NCBI GenBank assembly: GCA_005804885.1
Contig: SYOX01000319.1
Span: 1 to 64,000, forward strand
Direction: 5' to 3'
Source of the DNA: Pseudomonadota bacterium
Lineage (GTDB): Bacteria; Myxococcota_A; Bradymonadia; Bradymonadales; GCA-2716585
DNA: 64,000 bases
Part shown: positions 39,066 through 47,475 of the stretch, piece by piece
How positions within the stretch are numbered: position 1 is the first letter of the stretch
Layout of the letters: the number at the start of each line of letters is the position of its first letter
Notes under the pieces: generated by a model
Database searches by the model: none
What the model was told of the DNA's origin: nothing
Seen by the model: only the letters and a program-made list of their open reading frames with translations
Program-made: the position numbers and the translations under genes

Positions 39066-39785
39066 ATGAAAGGTTTGATCGCCAAGAAGATCGGCATGAC
39101 CCAGTTCTTCGCCCAGGACGGCCGGGTCTACCCCGTCACGGTCCTGGAGGCTGGCCCCAACGCCGTCATCCAGAAGAAGACGGCCGAGGGCAAGGACGGC
39201 TACAACGCCGTCAAGCTGGGCTTCGGCTCCGTCCACAAGCACGAGAAGGAGGGCACCGAGCCCCGCTGGAGGATGACGAAGCCGATGGTCGGCGTCTTCC
39301 AGAAGGTCGGCGTCGATCCCGTCAAGGTGCTGCGCGAGTTCCGGGTCAAGCCCACCGAGCTTGACGCCTTCGAGGTCGGCACCCAGATCGGGCCTGGCGA
39401 CATGTTCATGGCCGGCAACTACGTCGACGTCTCGGGCACCACCAAGGGCCGCGGCTTCACCGGCGTCATGAAGCGCCACAACTTCCACGGCGCCCGCAGC
39501 GAGAGCCACGGTACCCACGAGAACTTCCGGCACGCCGGCTCGATCGGCTCCTCGGCCGACCCCGCCCGCGTCCTGCCCGGCCTTCGCATGCCCGGTCAGC
39601 ACGGCAACTGCCGCTCGACGGTGATGAGCCTGCACGTCATCGAGATCGACGCCGAGAAGAACCTGATCATCGTCAAGGGCGGCGTCCCTGGCCCCAACGG
39701 CGGGATCGTCGAGGTCCGCCAGTCCGCCAAGCGCCCCAAGGCCTTCAAGAGCCCCAACATGATCGCCGAGGCCCCGACGACCTGA
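39066..39785 (+). CDS. rplC: 50S ribosomal protein L3
   Basis: 239 residues. It starts MKGLIAKKIGMTQFF, carries GTTKGRGFTGVMKRHNF and GSIGSSADPARVLPGLRMPG and ends as expected for L3. L3 reaches the peptidyl-transferase centre and helps start 50S assembly. A perfect AAGGAGG-like site precedes the ATG. Two oddities: it is outside the S10 operon (next gene is a protease, previous a lipoprotein) and has its own promoter, and the conserved Gln of the IGQ loop (methylated by PrmB in E. coli L3) is Ser here. It may be the sole L3 gene, relocated, or an extra paralogue. Confidence 0.93.
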   Translation: MKGLIAKKIGMTQFFAQDGRVYPVTVLEAGPNAVIQKKTAEGKDGYNAVKLGFGSVHKHEKEGTEPRWRMTKPMVGVFQKVGVDPVKVLREFRVKPTELDAFEVGTQIGPGDMFMAGNYVDVSGTTKGRGFTGVMKRHNFHGARSESHGTHENFRHAGSIGSSADPARVLPGLRMPGQHGNCRSTVMSLHVIEIDAEKNLIIVKGGVPGPNGGIVEVRQSAKRPKAFKSPNMIAEAPTT

Positions 39786-39838
39786 GAGCGCCCACGACAT
39801 GAGGCCCGCAGACGCCGCGCCAGCCCGCGAGGAGACCG

Positions 39839-41479
39839 ATGAGATCACCCTGTGACATCTCCCTCGCCGCCCTGGTCGCGGCGTCTGCTTTTCTTGGCCT
39901 CACCTGGGCGGCGCTGGCCGCGACCCCGGCGCAGGCCGACTTCATCGATCACTTCGCTCGGACGGACGACATCGGCCCGGCCAAGGTGCCCAGCCTCGGG
40001 CGCTCGCGGATCGTCGTGCTCACGATGGAGGTCGAGGGCTTCGAGCCCCTCGACATGGAGGCCGTCCGGGCCTTCTTCGCCAACGACCCCGAGGCCACCG
40101 GGGTCAACTTCTCCAATTATTACCGCAGGATGAGCCTTGGGGCCTACACGCCCGAGGTGGATGTCATCGACCCGATCCGCTTCGAGGGCTGCCCGCTGCC
40201 GGAGGATTACTTCGGCTTTCGAAACTGCCGCATCCCGCGCAATGGCATCCCCGACGATGGCGGGACGCCGAACGACGCGCTGGACTCGCTGGAGGTGGGG
40301 CTGGCCTTGCTGGAGGAGATCGTGCGGCGGGCCGACGAGGAGCAGGGGGTGGACTTCTCCCGCTACGATCTCAACGGCCTCGACGGCGATCCGGACGGGT
40401 GGATCGACGGGGTGCTGCTGCTGCACAACATCAACTTCGGGGGCATCGCGCTGCCGGTCTTCTTCTTGCGGCGCGAGGGGCCGATCGAGGTCGACGGGAT
40501 CAAGATCAACATCGTCGGGATCGCCGAGTCGCCGCTGGTGGCGCTGCACGAGTTCGGGCACCTGCTCGGGTGGGCGGACCTCTACGACGAGTCCGGCCAG
40601 ACCCAGGGCTACCAGTACAGCGCCATGGGGGAGTGGCTCTACGAGACCGATCCGCCGGCGATGGACGCCTTCAGCCGGGCGGCGGCGGGGTGGATCGAGC
40701 CTCGGATCGTGCGCACGGGGGAGACGATCGAGGGCTTGAGGCTGCCGCCGGCGGGCGACTCGGGGGAGGCCGTGCAGCTCGGCGAGGGGGAGGAGTATTT
40801 TCTGCTGGAGAATCGGGGGGTTGTGAGCGGGGACTATGTGGATGGGGACCTTGAGGGCAGGGGGCTGTCGATCGTGCACGTGAACCTGCGCGAGTACCCG
40901 GACGGTCGGGACGGGACGTGGCCCTTGAGGCTGCTCAACTGCGTCAACTGCACGCCCTGGGCGCCGATGTTGATGAACGAGCAGGCCGACGGGCGCTTCA
41001 GCCTCCAGAGCCGCAATGGACGCCGCAACGACCGGGAGGATCTCTTCCTGCCCGGCGACGAGTTCCTGCCCAACACGATCAACTTCCTGCCGCTGACGCC
41101 GGACAACAAGGCCTTCTCCTCCAACCGCTACGACGGGTCGGTGACGGGGGTCTCGGTGACGAAGGTGCGCCTGGACGGCGAGGACATCCTGGTGGACGTC
41201 AAGATCGAGGAGCCCTGCTCGATCATCGCCTGCAACCGGGGCAAGATCTGCGCCGAGGATCGCTGCGTGGCCGACCCGGACGCGGCGCCGGAGCCTGAGC
41301 CGGAGCCTGAGCCGGTGGTCGAGCCCGAGCCTGTCCCAGCGCCGGCGGCGCCCAAGGAGGGCTGCGCGGTGCCGGTCGGGGGTCAGGGGGGCGCGGGGGG
41401 GCTGCTGGTGTTGCTGGTGGTGGGCCTGGTTCAGCGATCCTGGTCGTGGGGCAGGAGGCCGCGCGGCGAGCGCAGGTAG
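39839..41479 (+). CDS. Secreted M6-like zinc metalloprotease with MYXO-CTERM-like tail
   Basis: 546 residues. A signal peptide ends near QADF. The zinc-site motif ALHEFGHLLGWADLYD (His ~237) is HExxH-like with Phe-Gly between, and a downstream Asp matches the HExxHxxGxxD pattern of the M6 family. Upstream strands resemble M6 domains (RIVVLTMEVEGF, FSNYYRRMSLGAY). A Cys-containing module and a PEPEPEP linker lead to a C-terminal GCAVPVGGQGG, a hydrophobic helix and an Arg-rich end. An exported, membrane-sorted protease is the best call. The last 49 bases overlap the opposite-strand 5'-nucleotidase gene tail to tail. Confidence 0.85.
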   Translation: MRSPCDISLAALVAASAFLGLTWAALAATPAQADFIDHFARTDDIGPAKVPSLGRSRIVVLTMEVEGFEPLDMEAVRAFFANDPEATGVNFSNYYRRMSLGAYTPEVDVIDPIRFEGCPLPEDYFGFRNCRIPRNGIPDDGGTPNDALDSLEVGLALLEEIVRRADEEQGVDFSRYDLNGLDGDPDGWIDGVLLLHNINFGGIALPVFFLRREGPIEVDGIKINIVGIAESPLVALHEFGHLLGWADLYDESGQTQGYQYSAMGEWLYETDPPAMDAFSRAAAGWIEPRIVRTGETIEGLRLPPAGDSGEAVQLGEGEEYFLLENRGVVSGDYVDGDLEGRGLSIVHVNLREYPDGRDGTWPLRLLNCVNCTPWAPMLMNEQADGRFSLQSRNGRRNDREDLFLPGDEFLPNTINFLPLTPDNKAFSSNRYDGSVTGVSVTKVRLDGEDILVDVKIEEPCSIIACNRGKICAEDRCVADPDAAPEPEPEPEPVVEPEPVPAPAAPKEGCAVPVGGQGGAGGLLVLLVVGLVQRSWSWGRRPRGERR

Positions 41480-42870
41480 CTGAAGGGCGTCTCGGCCAGG
41501 AAGTTGGACACGCGCGAGGTGTAGATGTCGGCGTGGCGCTCAAGCTGGCGGGCCATGTAGCTCTTGTCGTTGCCGGCGCGCAGCAGCAGCCCCCACTCCT
41601 CGTTGCCGACCTTGCTGGCGCGCTCGGCCAGGGGCGCGATCTGGCGGTCCAGATCGACGAGGACGGCGCGCGTGCTGTTGAAGCGGGCGCGCAGCGCCTC
41701 GATGGGGTCGGCCGGCGGCGGGCCGTAGGCGCGCTCGTGGCGCTGGATCTGGAGGCGCAGCTCGGAGAGCTGGCGCTCCATGTCGGTCTTGCGGATCATC
41801 ATCCCAGCCAGGGTGGCCTGATCCTGCTTGAAGTCCTCGATGGCCTGGAGCTCGCCCTCCAGCTCGCGCACGACGAGGGCGGTGCGCCAGCGCAGGAGGC
41901 TCTTGGAGACCTGGACGTCGCCGTAGACGTGATCGCCGACGTAGAGGATGTGGTGGCCCGAGACGCCCAGGCAGGCCTCGACCATGCCGGCGTGGCCGCC
42001 GTGGTAGATCCTGCCGGGCTTGAGCTTGCCGACGTTGGGCTTGAGGAGGCCCTGCTCGTCGACGACTTCGAAGCAGGGCAGGCGAGAGTCGAAGAAGTCG
42101 GGCTTGCGGGCCGCGACGATGATGAGGTCGAAGAGATCTCGCCAGGTCATCGCGTCGGGCAGGAAGCGGTCAAAGGCGTAGGTCATCATGGCCTGGGTGT
42201 AGGGCCACTCCGAGTTGGTGATCAGGACGATCTTCTTGCCGGACATCTTCTGGTCGAGCAACGCCAGGGGGGTGTTGGGGTCGAGCTCGACGAAGCGGTC
42301 GGGGTCGCCGATGATGTCGGCCTTGAGCTGCCCCTCCATGTGGGCTTGATCGAGGCTGCTGCGGACCTGCTTGTAGAGGTCTTCGTAGCTGCGCACGCCG
42401 GGCAGCTGGCCGTCGTCGAGGAGGTCGACGAGCTGGCGGTACATCGAGCCTTCGGAGACGGAGAAGAAGGTGTTCAGGAAGTTCCAGCGAGGGTCGGCGG
42501 GGTTGACCTCGACGCGGCTGTAGAGCTTGCGGTGCTCGGCGTAGTCGAGGCGCCGCATGCCGTGGCAGGCGCTCTTGACGAAGCCGAAGCGGTTGGCCTC
42601 GACGATGTTGCCCTCCTGGATGTCGACGAGCAGGCCCCGGAGGATCGCCCTGGGGTCAAAGACCAGCGCCCCGACTGGCCAGCCGCGCTCCAGGAGCTTG
42701 AGGCGCAGGTGTTCGAAGGCGCACCGCTCCCACTCGTCCACGTGGTAGTGGATGAGGGTGTAGTCCATGTCGTAGCCGATGGCCCGCAGCGTGCGCAGGT
42801 TCAGCGTCCTGTTGCAGAAGATCTTCTGGAGCGCCTCCGGGCGGGCTCCAGGTACTGTGTCTTGGGACAT
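41431..42870 (-). CDS. HAD-superfamily 5'-nucleotidase (cytosolic II-type)
   Basis: 479 residues. The DxDxT nucleophile motif appears as GYDMDYTL (D34, D36). Further HAD motifs are KIVLITNSEWPYT (motif II) and HILYVGDHVYGDV (motif IV). This fits the HAD-IG/5_nucleotid family (IMP/GMP-type 5'-nucleotidases), which removes phosphate from purine mononucleotides; the substrate here is inferred. The C-terminal third is coiled-coil-like (ELRLQIQRHERA). It lies 21 bases downstream of the zinc-ribbon gene in the same direction, so they are one operon. Its 3' end overlaps the protease gene. Confidence 0.9.
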   Translation of the reverse strand: MSQDTVPGARPEALQKIFCNRTLNLRTLRAIGYDMDYTLIHYHVDEWERCAFEHLRLKLLERGWPVGALVFDPRAILRGLLVDIQEGNIVEANRFGFVKSACHGMRRLDYAEHRKLYSRVEVNPADPRWNFLNTFFSVSEGSMYRQLVDLLDDGQLPGVRSYEDLYKQVRSSLDQAHMEGQLKADIIGDPDRFVELDPNTPLALLDQKMSGKKIVLITNSEWPYTQAMMTYAFDRFLPDAMTWRDLFDLIIVAARKPDFFDSRLPCFEVVDEQGLLKPNVGKLKPGRIYHGGHAGMVEACLGVSGHHILYVGDHVYGDVQVSKSLLRWRTALVVRELEGELQAIEDFKQDQATLAGMMIRKTDMERQLSELRLQIQRHERAYGPPPADPIEALRARFNSTRAVLVDLDRQIAPLAERASKVGNEEWGLLLRAGNDKSYMARQLERHADIYTSRVSNFLAETPFSYLRSPRGLLPHDQDR

Positions 42871-42891
42871 CGTGCGGTCGCCTCGGTGCCC

Positions 42892-43176
42892 CTAAATGTT
42901 CTTGAAGAGCGCGGCGAGCCTTGAGCGCGCGTCCTGGATCTCGTCGGCGCGGGAGCTCTCGGTGTTTCGAAAGGTGAAGGACTGACAGAAGTTGGCCCGA
43001 TCGCGGTAGCGCTCGAAGTTCCTGATGTCCTCGCGGCAGCGGTCGCCGCCCTCGTCGTAGAAGCGACAGTTCTTGCAACAGTGAAGGTCGGCGTCGCAGT
43101 TGTCGCAGCGGTCAAGGCGCGCGACCTTGACCTCAAGGGTCAGCTCATGACCACAGGCCTGGCATTGATGAGGCAT
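42892..43176 (-). CDS. Small zinc-ribbon protein, 94 aa
   Basis: 94 residues with CQAC, CDNC and CCKNC Cys clusters, then single Cys in DRCRED and ANFCQSF. The pattern C-x2-C, C-x2-C-x-ADLH-x-C-x2-CRFYD, ..., RANFC is one I recall from small conserved proteins of delta-proteobacteria and relatives, whose function is unassigned. One or two zinc sites are likely. GGAG site before the ATG. First gene of a two-gene operon with the 5'-nucleotidase. Confidence 0.75.
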   Translation of the reverse strand: MPHQCQACGHELTLEVKVARLDRCDNCDADLHCCKNCRFYDEGGDRCREDIRNFERYRDRANFCQSFTFRNTESSRADEIQDARSRLAALFKNI

Positions 43177-43206
43177 CTGGGGGGCTCCTCGTAGTTCTTC
43201 AAGAGC

Positions 43207-43225
43207 GAGCGCGCCCGGCGCGCTC
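43207..43225. promoter_or_regulatory. 9-bp perfect inverted repeat in divergent gap
   Basis: GAGCGCGCC-C-GGCGCGCTC lies upstream of the zinc-ribbon operon and of the divergent lipoprotein gene. It could be an operator or a simple GC palindrome. Confidence 0.35.
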
Positions 43226-43275
43226 TCGCGCAGAGAATATCAGAGGCCGGCGGGGACGTTCAACTCCAAGCGCAA

Positions 43276-43304
43276 TTGGGGTCAAAGGGCGTCCGTGCTA
43301 TGAT
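43276..43304 (+). promoter_or_regulatory. Sigma-70-type promoter for the lipoprotein gene
   Basis: TTGGGG, a 17-base spacer, TATGAT, 52 bases before the ATG at 43356. Confidence 0.5.
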
Positions 43305-43355
43305 CCTGATCGGGCCGCGGTCATGGGCCGGGGCGCCTCGCAGCGGGGAGCAGGG

Positions 43356-44006
43356 ATGAGCGGAGCAGGTCGGTCGTGGGGGGTGATGTTCATCGTGGCG
43401 GTGGGCCTGTGGGGGTGCGCGTCTGACAGGACGCCGCACCCGACGGGCGCCATCGAGGCCTACAAGGCTGCGGTCGAGGATCGCGACGCGGCCGAGGTCT
43501 GGGGGCTGCTCGACGAGTCCGCCCGGATGGGCCTGGATGAGGATGGCTTTGCGGCCTACTTCGAGCAGCATTACGACGCGATCCGCGACCAGTCGCGGCG
43601 GCTGGCCCGGCGGGTCGAGGTCGATGGCGCGCTCCAGATCGAGGCCCAGGTGCCGGTGGCCGGCAGCGTCGCGCCCGTCGTCTGGGTCGAGGGCGGCTGG
43701 TTCCTCGGCCGGGAGTCCCCGACCCGGTCGAGCCAGGACACCCCGCGCGACACGCTGGAGGCGCTGCTGCGCGCGCTGGCCGCCCGCGACCTGGAGGGCG
43801 CGATGACGCTCCTGAGCCACGAGCGGCGCACCGTCTACATTCAGGAGATGGACGCGCTGGCCTCGGGTCTGGGCGGCAGCATCGACAACGCGATCGTCAC
43901 CGACGGCGACAGCGCCGTGCTCCCGCTCGACAACGGCGATCGGGTGCTCTTGATTCGAGAGGATGGTGTCTGGAAGCTACAAGGGTACGAACAGGCGGAG
44001 GACTGA
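43356..44006 (+). CDS. Lipoprotein, NTF2-like tandem fold possible
   Basis: I start at the ATG at 43356 (GGGGAG site), giving 216 residues and a signal peptide ending VGLWGC. The mature protein shows two similar helix-strand segments: AIEAYKAAVEDRDAAEVWGLLDESAR and LEALLRALAARDLEGAMTLLSHERR. Each resembles the opening helix of an NTF2/SnoaL-like domain, so a tandem duplication is likely. No catalytic residues identified. The coiled-coil membrane protein gene follows 27 bp downstream; both are probably co-transcribed. Confidence 0.7.
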   Translation: MSGAGRSWGVMFIVAVGLWGCASDRTPHPTGAIEAYKAAVEDRDAAEVWGLLDESARMGLDEDGFAAYFEQHYDAIRDQSRRLARRVEVDGALQIEAQVPVAGSVAPVVWVEGGWFLGRESPTRSSQDTPRDTLEALLRALAARDLEGAMTLLSHERRTVYIQEMDALASGLGGSIDNAIVTDGDSAVLPLDNGDRVLLIREDGVWKLQGYEQAED

Positions 44007-44033
44007 GGCCAGACGGCCAACCCTGGAGCAGAC

Positions 44034-44855
44034 ATGAAGGACTCGTCCGTGGCGTTTCGGCCGCCGTCGCTCTCTGCGGCGCGGGTGCGGCTCGGGGTGG
44101 CGTCCGACCCCTGGGGATTCGGAGCCCTCATCGGCGCGCTCATCCTCTCTGGCCTCCTGAGCTCGCTGGCCGTCTTCGCGGTCGCCCTGGCCTTGCTGAC
44201 CGCGCTGGTCGCCCTGGCCCCGCACCTGGCCCCGCTGCGTCGCCACGCCGAGCGCCGCGCCATGATCAAGCGCCTGCGCCGCGCCGAGCTTCGCCGCCAG
44301 CGGCGCGAACACGGGCACCTCCTGGCGCTGCCCCCCGACCCCCGCGAGCGCTACCGCGCGCTGACCCTCAAGCTCCAGGCCGCCTCCCAGCGCTCCGACG
44401 CGCAGGCGAGCCGCGCCGACGACCACCTCGAAGGGCTCCGGGCCTCCTTCCTGAACCTGCTGACCGCCCAGGCCGTCCACGATCGCGCCCTGGACGCGGT
44501 CGACGGGCCGGCCCTCCAGCGACAGGTCGACCGCCTCACCGCCGAGATCGAGGTCGCCTCGGCCCCCGTCAGAGCCGCCCAGGTGGCCCGCCGACAGGTG
44601 CTGGAGCGCCGCCTGAGGCGCCTGGCCGAGATCCGCGATCAGCGCGAGGTGATCTCGACCCAGCTCCTGATGATCGAGGACCTCGTCAGCCTGCTCGGAG
44701 AGGCCGGCGTGGCGTCTCCCGACGGAGATCTGCTCGGCGATCACGTCGAGGGTCTGCTCGTCGAGATCGACGTCGCCGACGAGGCCACCCGGAGCCTCGA
44801 CGGCGCCGGCCCCCGGCGCGCGATGGCGCGCTTTGAGCGGCAGATCACCGGCTGA
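44034..44855 (+). CDS. Membrane protein with long coiled-coil region
   Basis: 273 residues. One broad hydrophobic stretch or two helices (WGFGALIGALILSGLLSSLAVFAVALALLTALVALAP, ~27-63) is followed by ~200 residues of Arg/Leu-rich heptad-like helix. No domain recognised. It may tether a cytoplasmic coiled coil to the membrane. The TGA stop lies in a tandemly duplicated 30-base segment (44838-44867 and 44873-44902). Confidence 0.65.
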   Translation: MKDSSVAFRPPSLSAARVRLGVASDPWGFGALIGALILSGLLSSLAVFAVALALLTALVALAPHLAPLRRHAERRAMIKRLRRAELRRQRREHGHLLALPPDPRERYRALTLKLQAASQRSDAQASRADDHLEGLRASFLNLLTAQAVHDRALDAVDGPALQRQVDRLTAEIEVASAPVRAAQVARRQVLERRLRRLAEIRDQREVISTQLLMIEDLVSLLGEAGVASPDGDLLGDHVEGLLVEIDVADEATRSLDGAGPRRAMARFERQITG

Positions 44856-44902
44856 GGCCGACGGCGATTGATCGGCAGATCACCGGCTGAGGCCGACGGC
44901 GA
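44838..44902 (+). repeat. 30-bp tandem direct repeat (period 35) at a gene end
   Basis: CGGCAGATCACCGGCTGAGG plus 10 further bases occurs twice exactly. The first copy includes the last codons and stop of the membrane-protein gene, the second lies just after it. It looks like a small slippage or duplication event. Confidence 0.85.
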
Positions 44903-44926
44903 GGTGCCGCCGGTGGCTCGCGCGGC

Positions 44927-45742
44927 TCAGACCGGCTCCAGGCCGAGGACGCGGGCGACAAAGGGCCCCTTGGCCTCCGTGTAGGCCTCCCGGTCGCGCC
45001 GGTGGCGCTCGGCCAGCGCCCGCTTGAGCGCCGCGTACTCGCGGGCCAGGGCCGCGTCGCGCCTGAGGCGGTCCCTGAAGGCGAGACGCTCTCGCCACAG
45101 AGGGGCCGCCAGAGGGACGAGGTGCAGGTGGTGGGTGCGCAGCGCCGGGGAGGGCTTGCAGAACCAGTGCATCAGCGCGGGCTTGTAGGGGAAGTGGAGG
45201 TAGCCGAGGGAGGCGGCGGCGTCGATCGCGGGGCGCGAGGCGTCCAGCGAGGTCACCGCGGCCATGATGTCGATCACGGGCTTGGCGGGCATCCCGGGGA
45301 TCGCGGTGCTGCCGATGTGCTCGATGGGGCCTGCGGCCCCGAGGCCGGGCGCCAGCCAGGGGCCCAGGGCCACCTCCAGGGCCGCCCGCTCGACCTCGAA
45401 GCGGGCCGGCCAGGTCGGATCGTAGTCGACGATCTCGACGGGGGCCTCGCGGGCGCGGGCCAGCCGCTCGATGGCCGCCGCGCCCTGCTCCATGCGCCCT
45501 CGCGCGGCGGCGTTGGCCGAGTGGACGGCGATCTGCGGCGGCTCGAAGCCCTCCAGGGCGACGGCGCGCTCGATCCAGACGATCACGTCGTAGCCCGTGC
45601 CGCGCGCGTCGTCTCCGAGGTCGTGGTCCAGGCTCAGGTGGGTCACGCCGCCGGCCTCAAGGCGCGCGATCACCTCGTCGGGCCATCGAAGCAGCGTCCA
45701 CCCCTGCGGGGCGGGGCGCTCGTCGTCGAGGTAGATCTTCAT
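44927..45742 (-). CDS. cREC receiver-like domain fused to GrpB nucleotidyltransferase-like domain
   Basis: I start at the ATG at 45742, giving 271 residues. Residues 1-~95 match the cyclic-phosphate-processing receiver domain (cREC): MKIYLDDERPAPQGW, LSLDHDLGDDARGTGYDVI, IAVHSANAAARGRM. Residues ~102-270 are a GrpB/UPF0157 domain: VEIVDYDPTWPARFEVER, IEHIGSTAIPGMPAKPVIDIM (GS motif and Asp typical of the polymerase-beta NTase fold), THHLHLVP. cREC domains occur in predicted conflict and nucleotide-signal systems, GrpB in nucleotidyl-transfer contexts. A combined enzyme that makes or processes a nucleotide or cyclic phosphate is inference. It is isolated: upstream is a haem/copper gene on the other strand. 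Confidence 0.85.
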   Translation of the reverse strand: MKIYLDDERPAPQGWTLLRWPDEVIARLEAGGVTHLSLDHDLGDDARGTGYDVIVWIERAVALEGFEPPQIAVHSANAAARGRMEQGAAAIERLARAREAPVEIVDYDPTWPARFEVERAALEVALGPWLAPGLGAAGPIEHIGSTAIPGMPAKPVIDIMAAVTSLDASRPAIDAAASLGYLHFPYKPALMHWFCKPSPALRTHHLHLVPLAAPLWRERLAFRDRLRRDAALAREYAALKRALAERHRRDREAYTEAKGPFVARVLGLEPV

Positions 45743-46042
45743 GGGCTCGAAGCTCCGTCGCGCTCGATGATCGTGTCCATGAAGTCCTCCCCAGGTCGCG
45801 GTCGGTTCGAGGTGGCGCCGTCGATCCGCCACCATCCCTCAAAGGCGCCAGCGCGTCACCTCAAATGACGAAGCAGGCCGATCCCGTGAACCTGCGCGCC
45901 ACGCCCTCGCATCTTGAGGCACAAGGTCCGCGGAGGGCCTGAAACACAATTGAACCTCGGTCAACAATGGAGTACATCTTGGATCCGCGCCGAGAAGGGC
46001 GGCGCGGTTGGCCGGTGTCATGGAGCTCCTGGAGGTATTGGG

Positions 46043-47461
46043 ATGAGATCGAGGTGGTGGGGCGCGGCGGTGTTGATGGGGTTGCTCGCGGCGTGCGGCG
46101 GAGAGCCGAAGGAGCCTGTTGAACCCGAGCCGGGAAACAACGATCCGAACAACGATCCGAACAACGATCCGAACAACGACCCGAATGAGGGCGCGCTGAC
46201 CTTCTTCAAGGATATCAAGCCCTTGCTGGACGCGAAGTGCAACCAGTGCCACTTCGACGGCGGCCCGGCCCCCTTCGCCCTGAGCGACTACGCCCAGGTC
46301 TCGGCGCTGCGCGAGAGCATCCGCCTGGCTGTTCAGGAGCGCACCATGCCGCCCTGGCAGGCGGGCCAGGGGTGCACGGACTATTACGGGGACTTCTCGC
46401 TGAGCGAGGCCGAGCAGCGCGGGCTGATCGACTGGATCGACGGGGGCGCGGTCGAGGGCGACCCGAGCCAGTCGCCGCAGGTCGAGGTCAGGCCGCCGGC
46501 GGGGCTCTCCCGGGTGGACTTGCGGGCGACCTTGCCGGAGGCGTACACGCCGCCTGGGACGAGCCCGGACGATTACCGCTGCTTCCTGGTGGACTGGGAC
46601 GAGGTCGAGACGAAGTACGTCGTCGGCTACGACGTCAAGCCCGACAACCAGGCGATCGTCCACCACCTGATCGCCTACTTGATCACCCCGGATCAGGTCC
46701 AGGAGTACGAGGCGCTCGACGCGGGCGAGCCCGGCGCGGGCTACACGTGCTACGGCGGCCCTGGCGGGAGCCGGACGAACTGGATCGGGGCCTGGGCGCC
46801 GGGCTCCAGCGCCAAGCTGATGCCGCCGGGGACGGGGATCCGGGTCGATCCGGGTTCGAAGGTGTTGATCCAGATGCACTACAACACGCTGGCGGCCGAC
46901 CCGAGCCCGGATCGCTCCACGATCGAGTTCACGCTGGCCGACTCGGTCGAAAAAGAGGCCTACATCTTCCCCTTTACGGACTTCCTCGGCTGGATCCGGG
47001 GCAACGCGATGATCATCCCGCCGGGCGAGAAGGACGTCGTCCACAGCTACGAGTTTGACCCGACCAACTTCCTCGACGCCGTCACCGACGGGGCCATCCC
47101 CAACGGCGCCTTCAAGATCTACTCGGCCTCCCTGCACATGCACACGCTCGGGACGAGCGGCCAGATCGCCATCAAGCGCGGCGGCGAGGGCGACGAGTGC
47201 ATGCTGGAGATCCCGCGCTGGGACTTCAACTGGCAGGACTCCTATGGCTTCATGGAGCCCAAGACCTTCAACACCGGCGACAAGCTCTTCCTGGAGTGTC
47301 ACTGGGACAACAGCGCCGAGAACCAGCCCTTCTTGCGTATGGACACCGACGGAGACGGGACCCCCGACAGCTTCCAGCAGGCCGAGCCGCAGGAGGTGCG
47401 CTGGGGCGAGGGGACCCGCGACGAGATGTGCCTGGGGATCATGTACATCACCGCTCAGTGA
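46043..47461 (+). CDS. Haem-c / copper-monooxygenase-like lipoprotein, copy 1
   Basis: I start at the ATG at 46043, after TGGAGG. 472 residues. The lipobox LLAAC is followed by an NNDP linker (~33-46). A c-type haem site KCNQCH (~72-77), with FDGGPAPFALSDY and MPPWQ, forms the short cytochrome-like N-terminal domain. The rest matches PHM/DBM-type copper type II ascorbate-dependent monooxygenases: IVHHLIAYLI, QMHYNTL, SLHMHTLGTSG and DFNWQDSYGFMEPKTFNTGDKL; the His pairs are candidate copper ligands. The enzymes hydroxylate their substrate; the substrate is unknown. It is periplasmic-facing and lipid-anchored. Its paralogue follows after 14 bp. Confidence 0.85.
   Translation: MRSRWWGAAVLMGLLAACGGEPKEPVEPEPGNNDPNNDPNNDPNNDPNEGALTFFKDIKPLLDAKCNQCHFDGGPAPFALSDYAQVSALRESIRLAVQERTMPPWQAGQGCTDYYGDFSLSEAEQRGLIDWIDGGAVEGDPSQSPQVEVRPPAGLSRVDLRATLPEAYTPPGTSPDDYRCFLVDWDEVETKYVVGYDVKPDNQAIVHHLIAYLITPDQVQEYEALDAGEPGAGYTCYGGPGGSRTNWIGAWAPGSSAKLMPPGTGIRVDPGSKVLIQMHYNTLAADPSPDRSTIEFTLADSVEKEAYIFPFTDFLGWIRGNAMIIPPGEKDVVHSYEFDPTNFLDAVTDGAIPNGAFKIYSASLHMHTLGTSGQIAIKRGGEGDECMLEIPRWDFNWQDSYGFMEPKTFNTGDKLFLECHWDNSAENQPFLRMDTDGDGTPDSFQQAEPQEVRWGEGTRDEMCLGIMYITAQ
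46181..46282 (+). repeat. 102-bp perfect direct repeat between the two monooxygenase genes, copy 1
   Basis: It is identical base for base to 47620-47721, covering NEGALTFFKDIKPLLDAK plus the haem site and part of the following domain. Flanking sequence differs considerably. Confidence 0.85.
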
Positions 47462-47475
47462 GGTAAAACCACGCC

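Noticed and set aside
39066-39785. Remnant of a larger ribosomal-protein operon
   Set aside because: No other ribosomal protein gene, intact or broken, is visible on either side.
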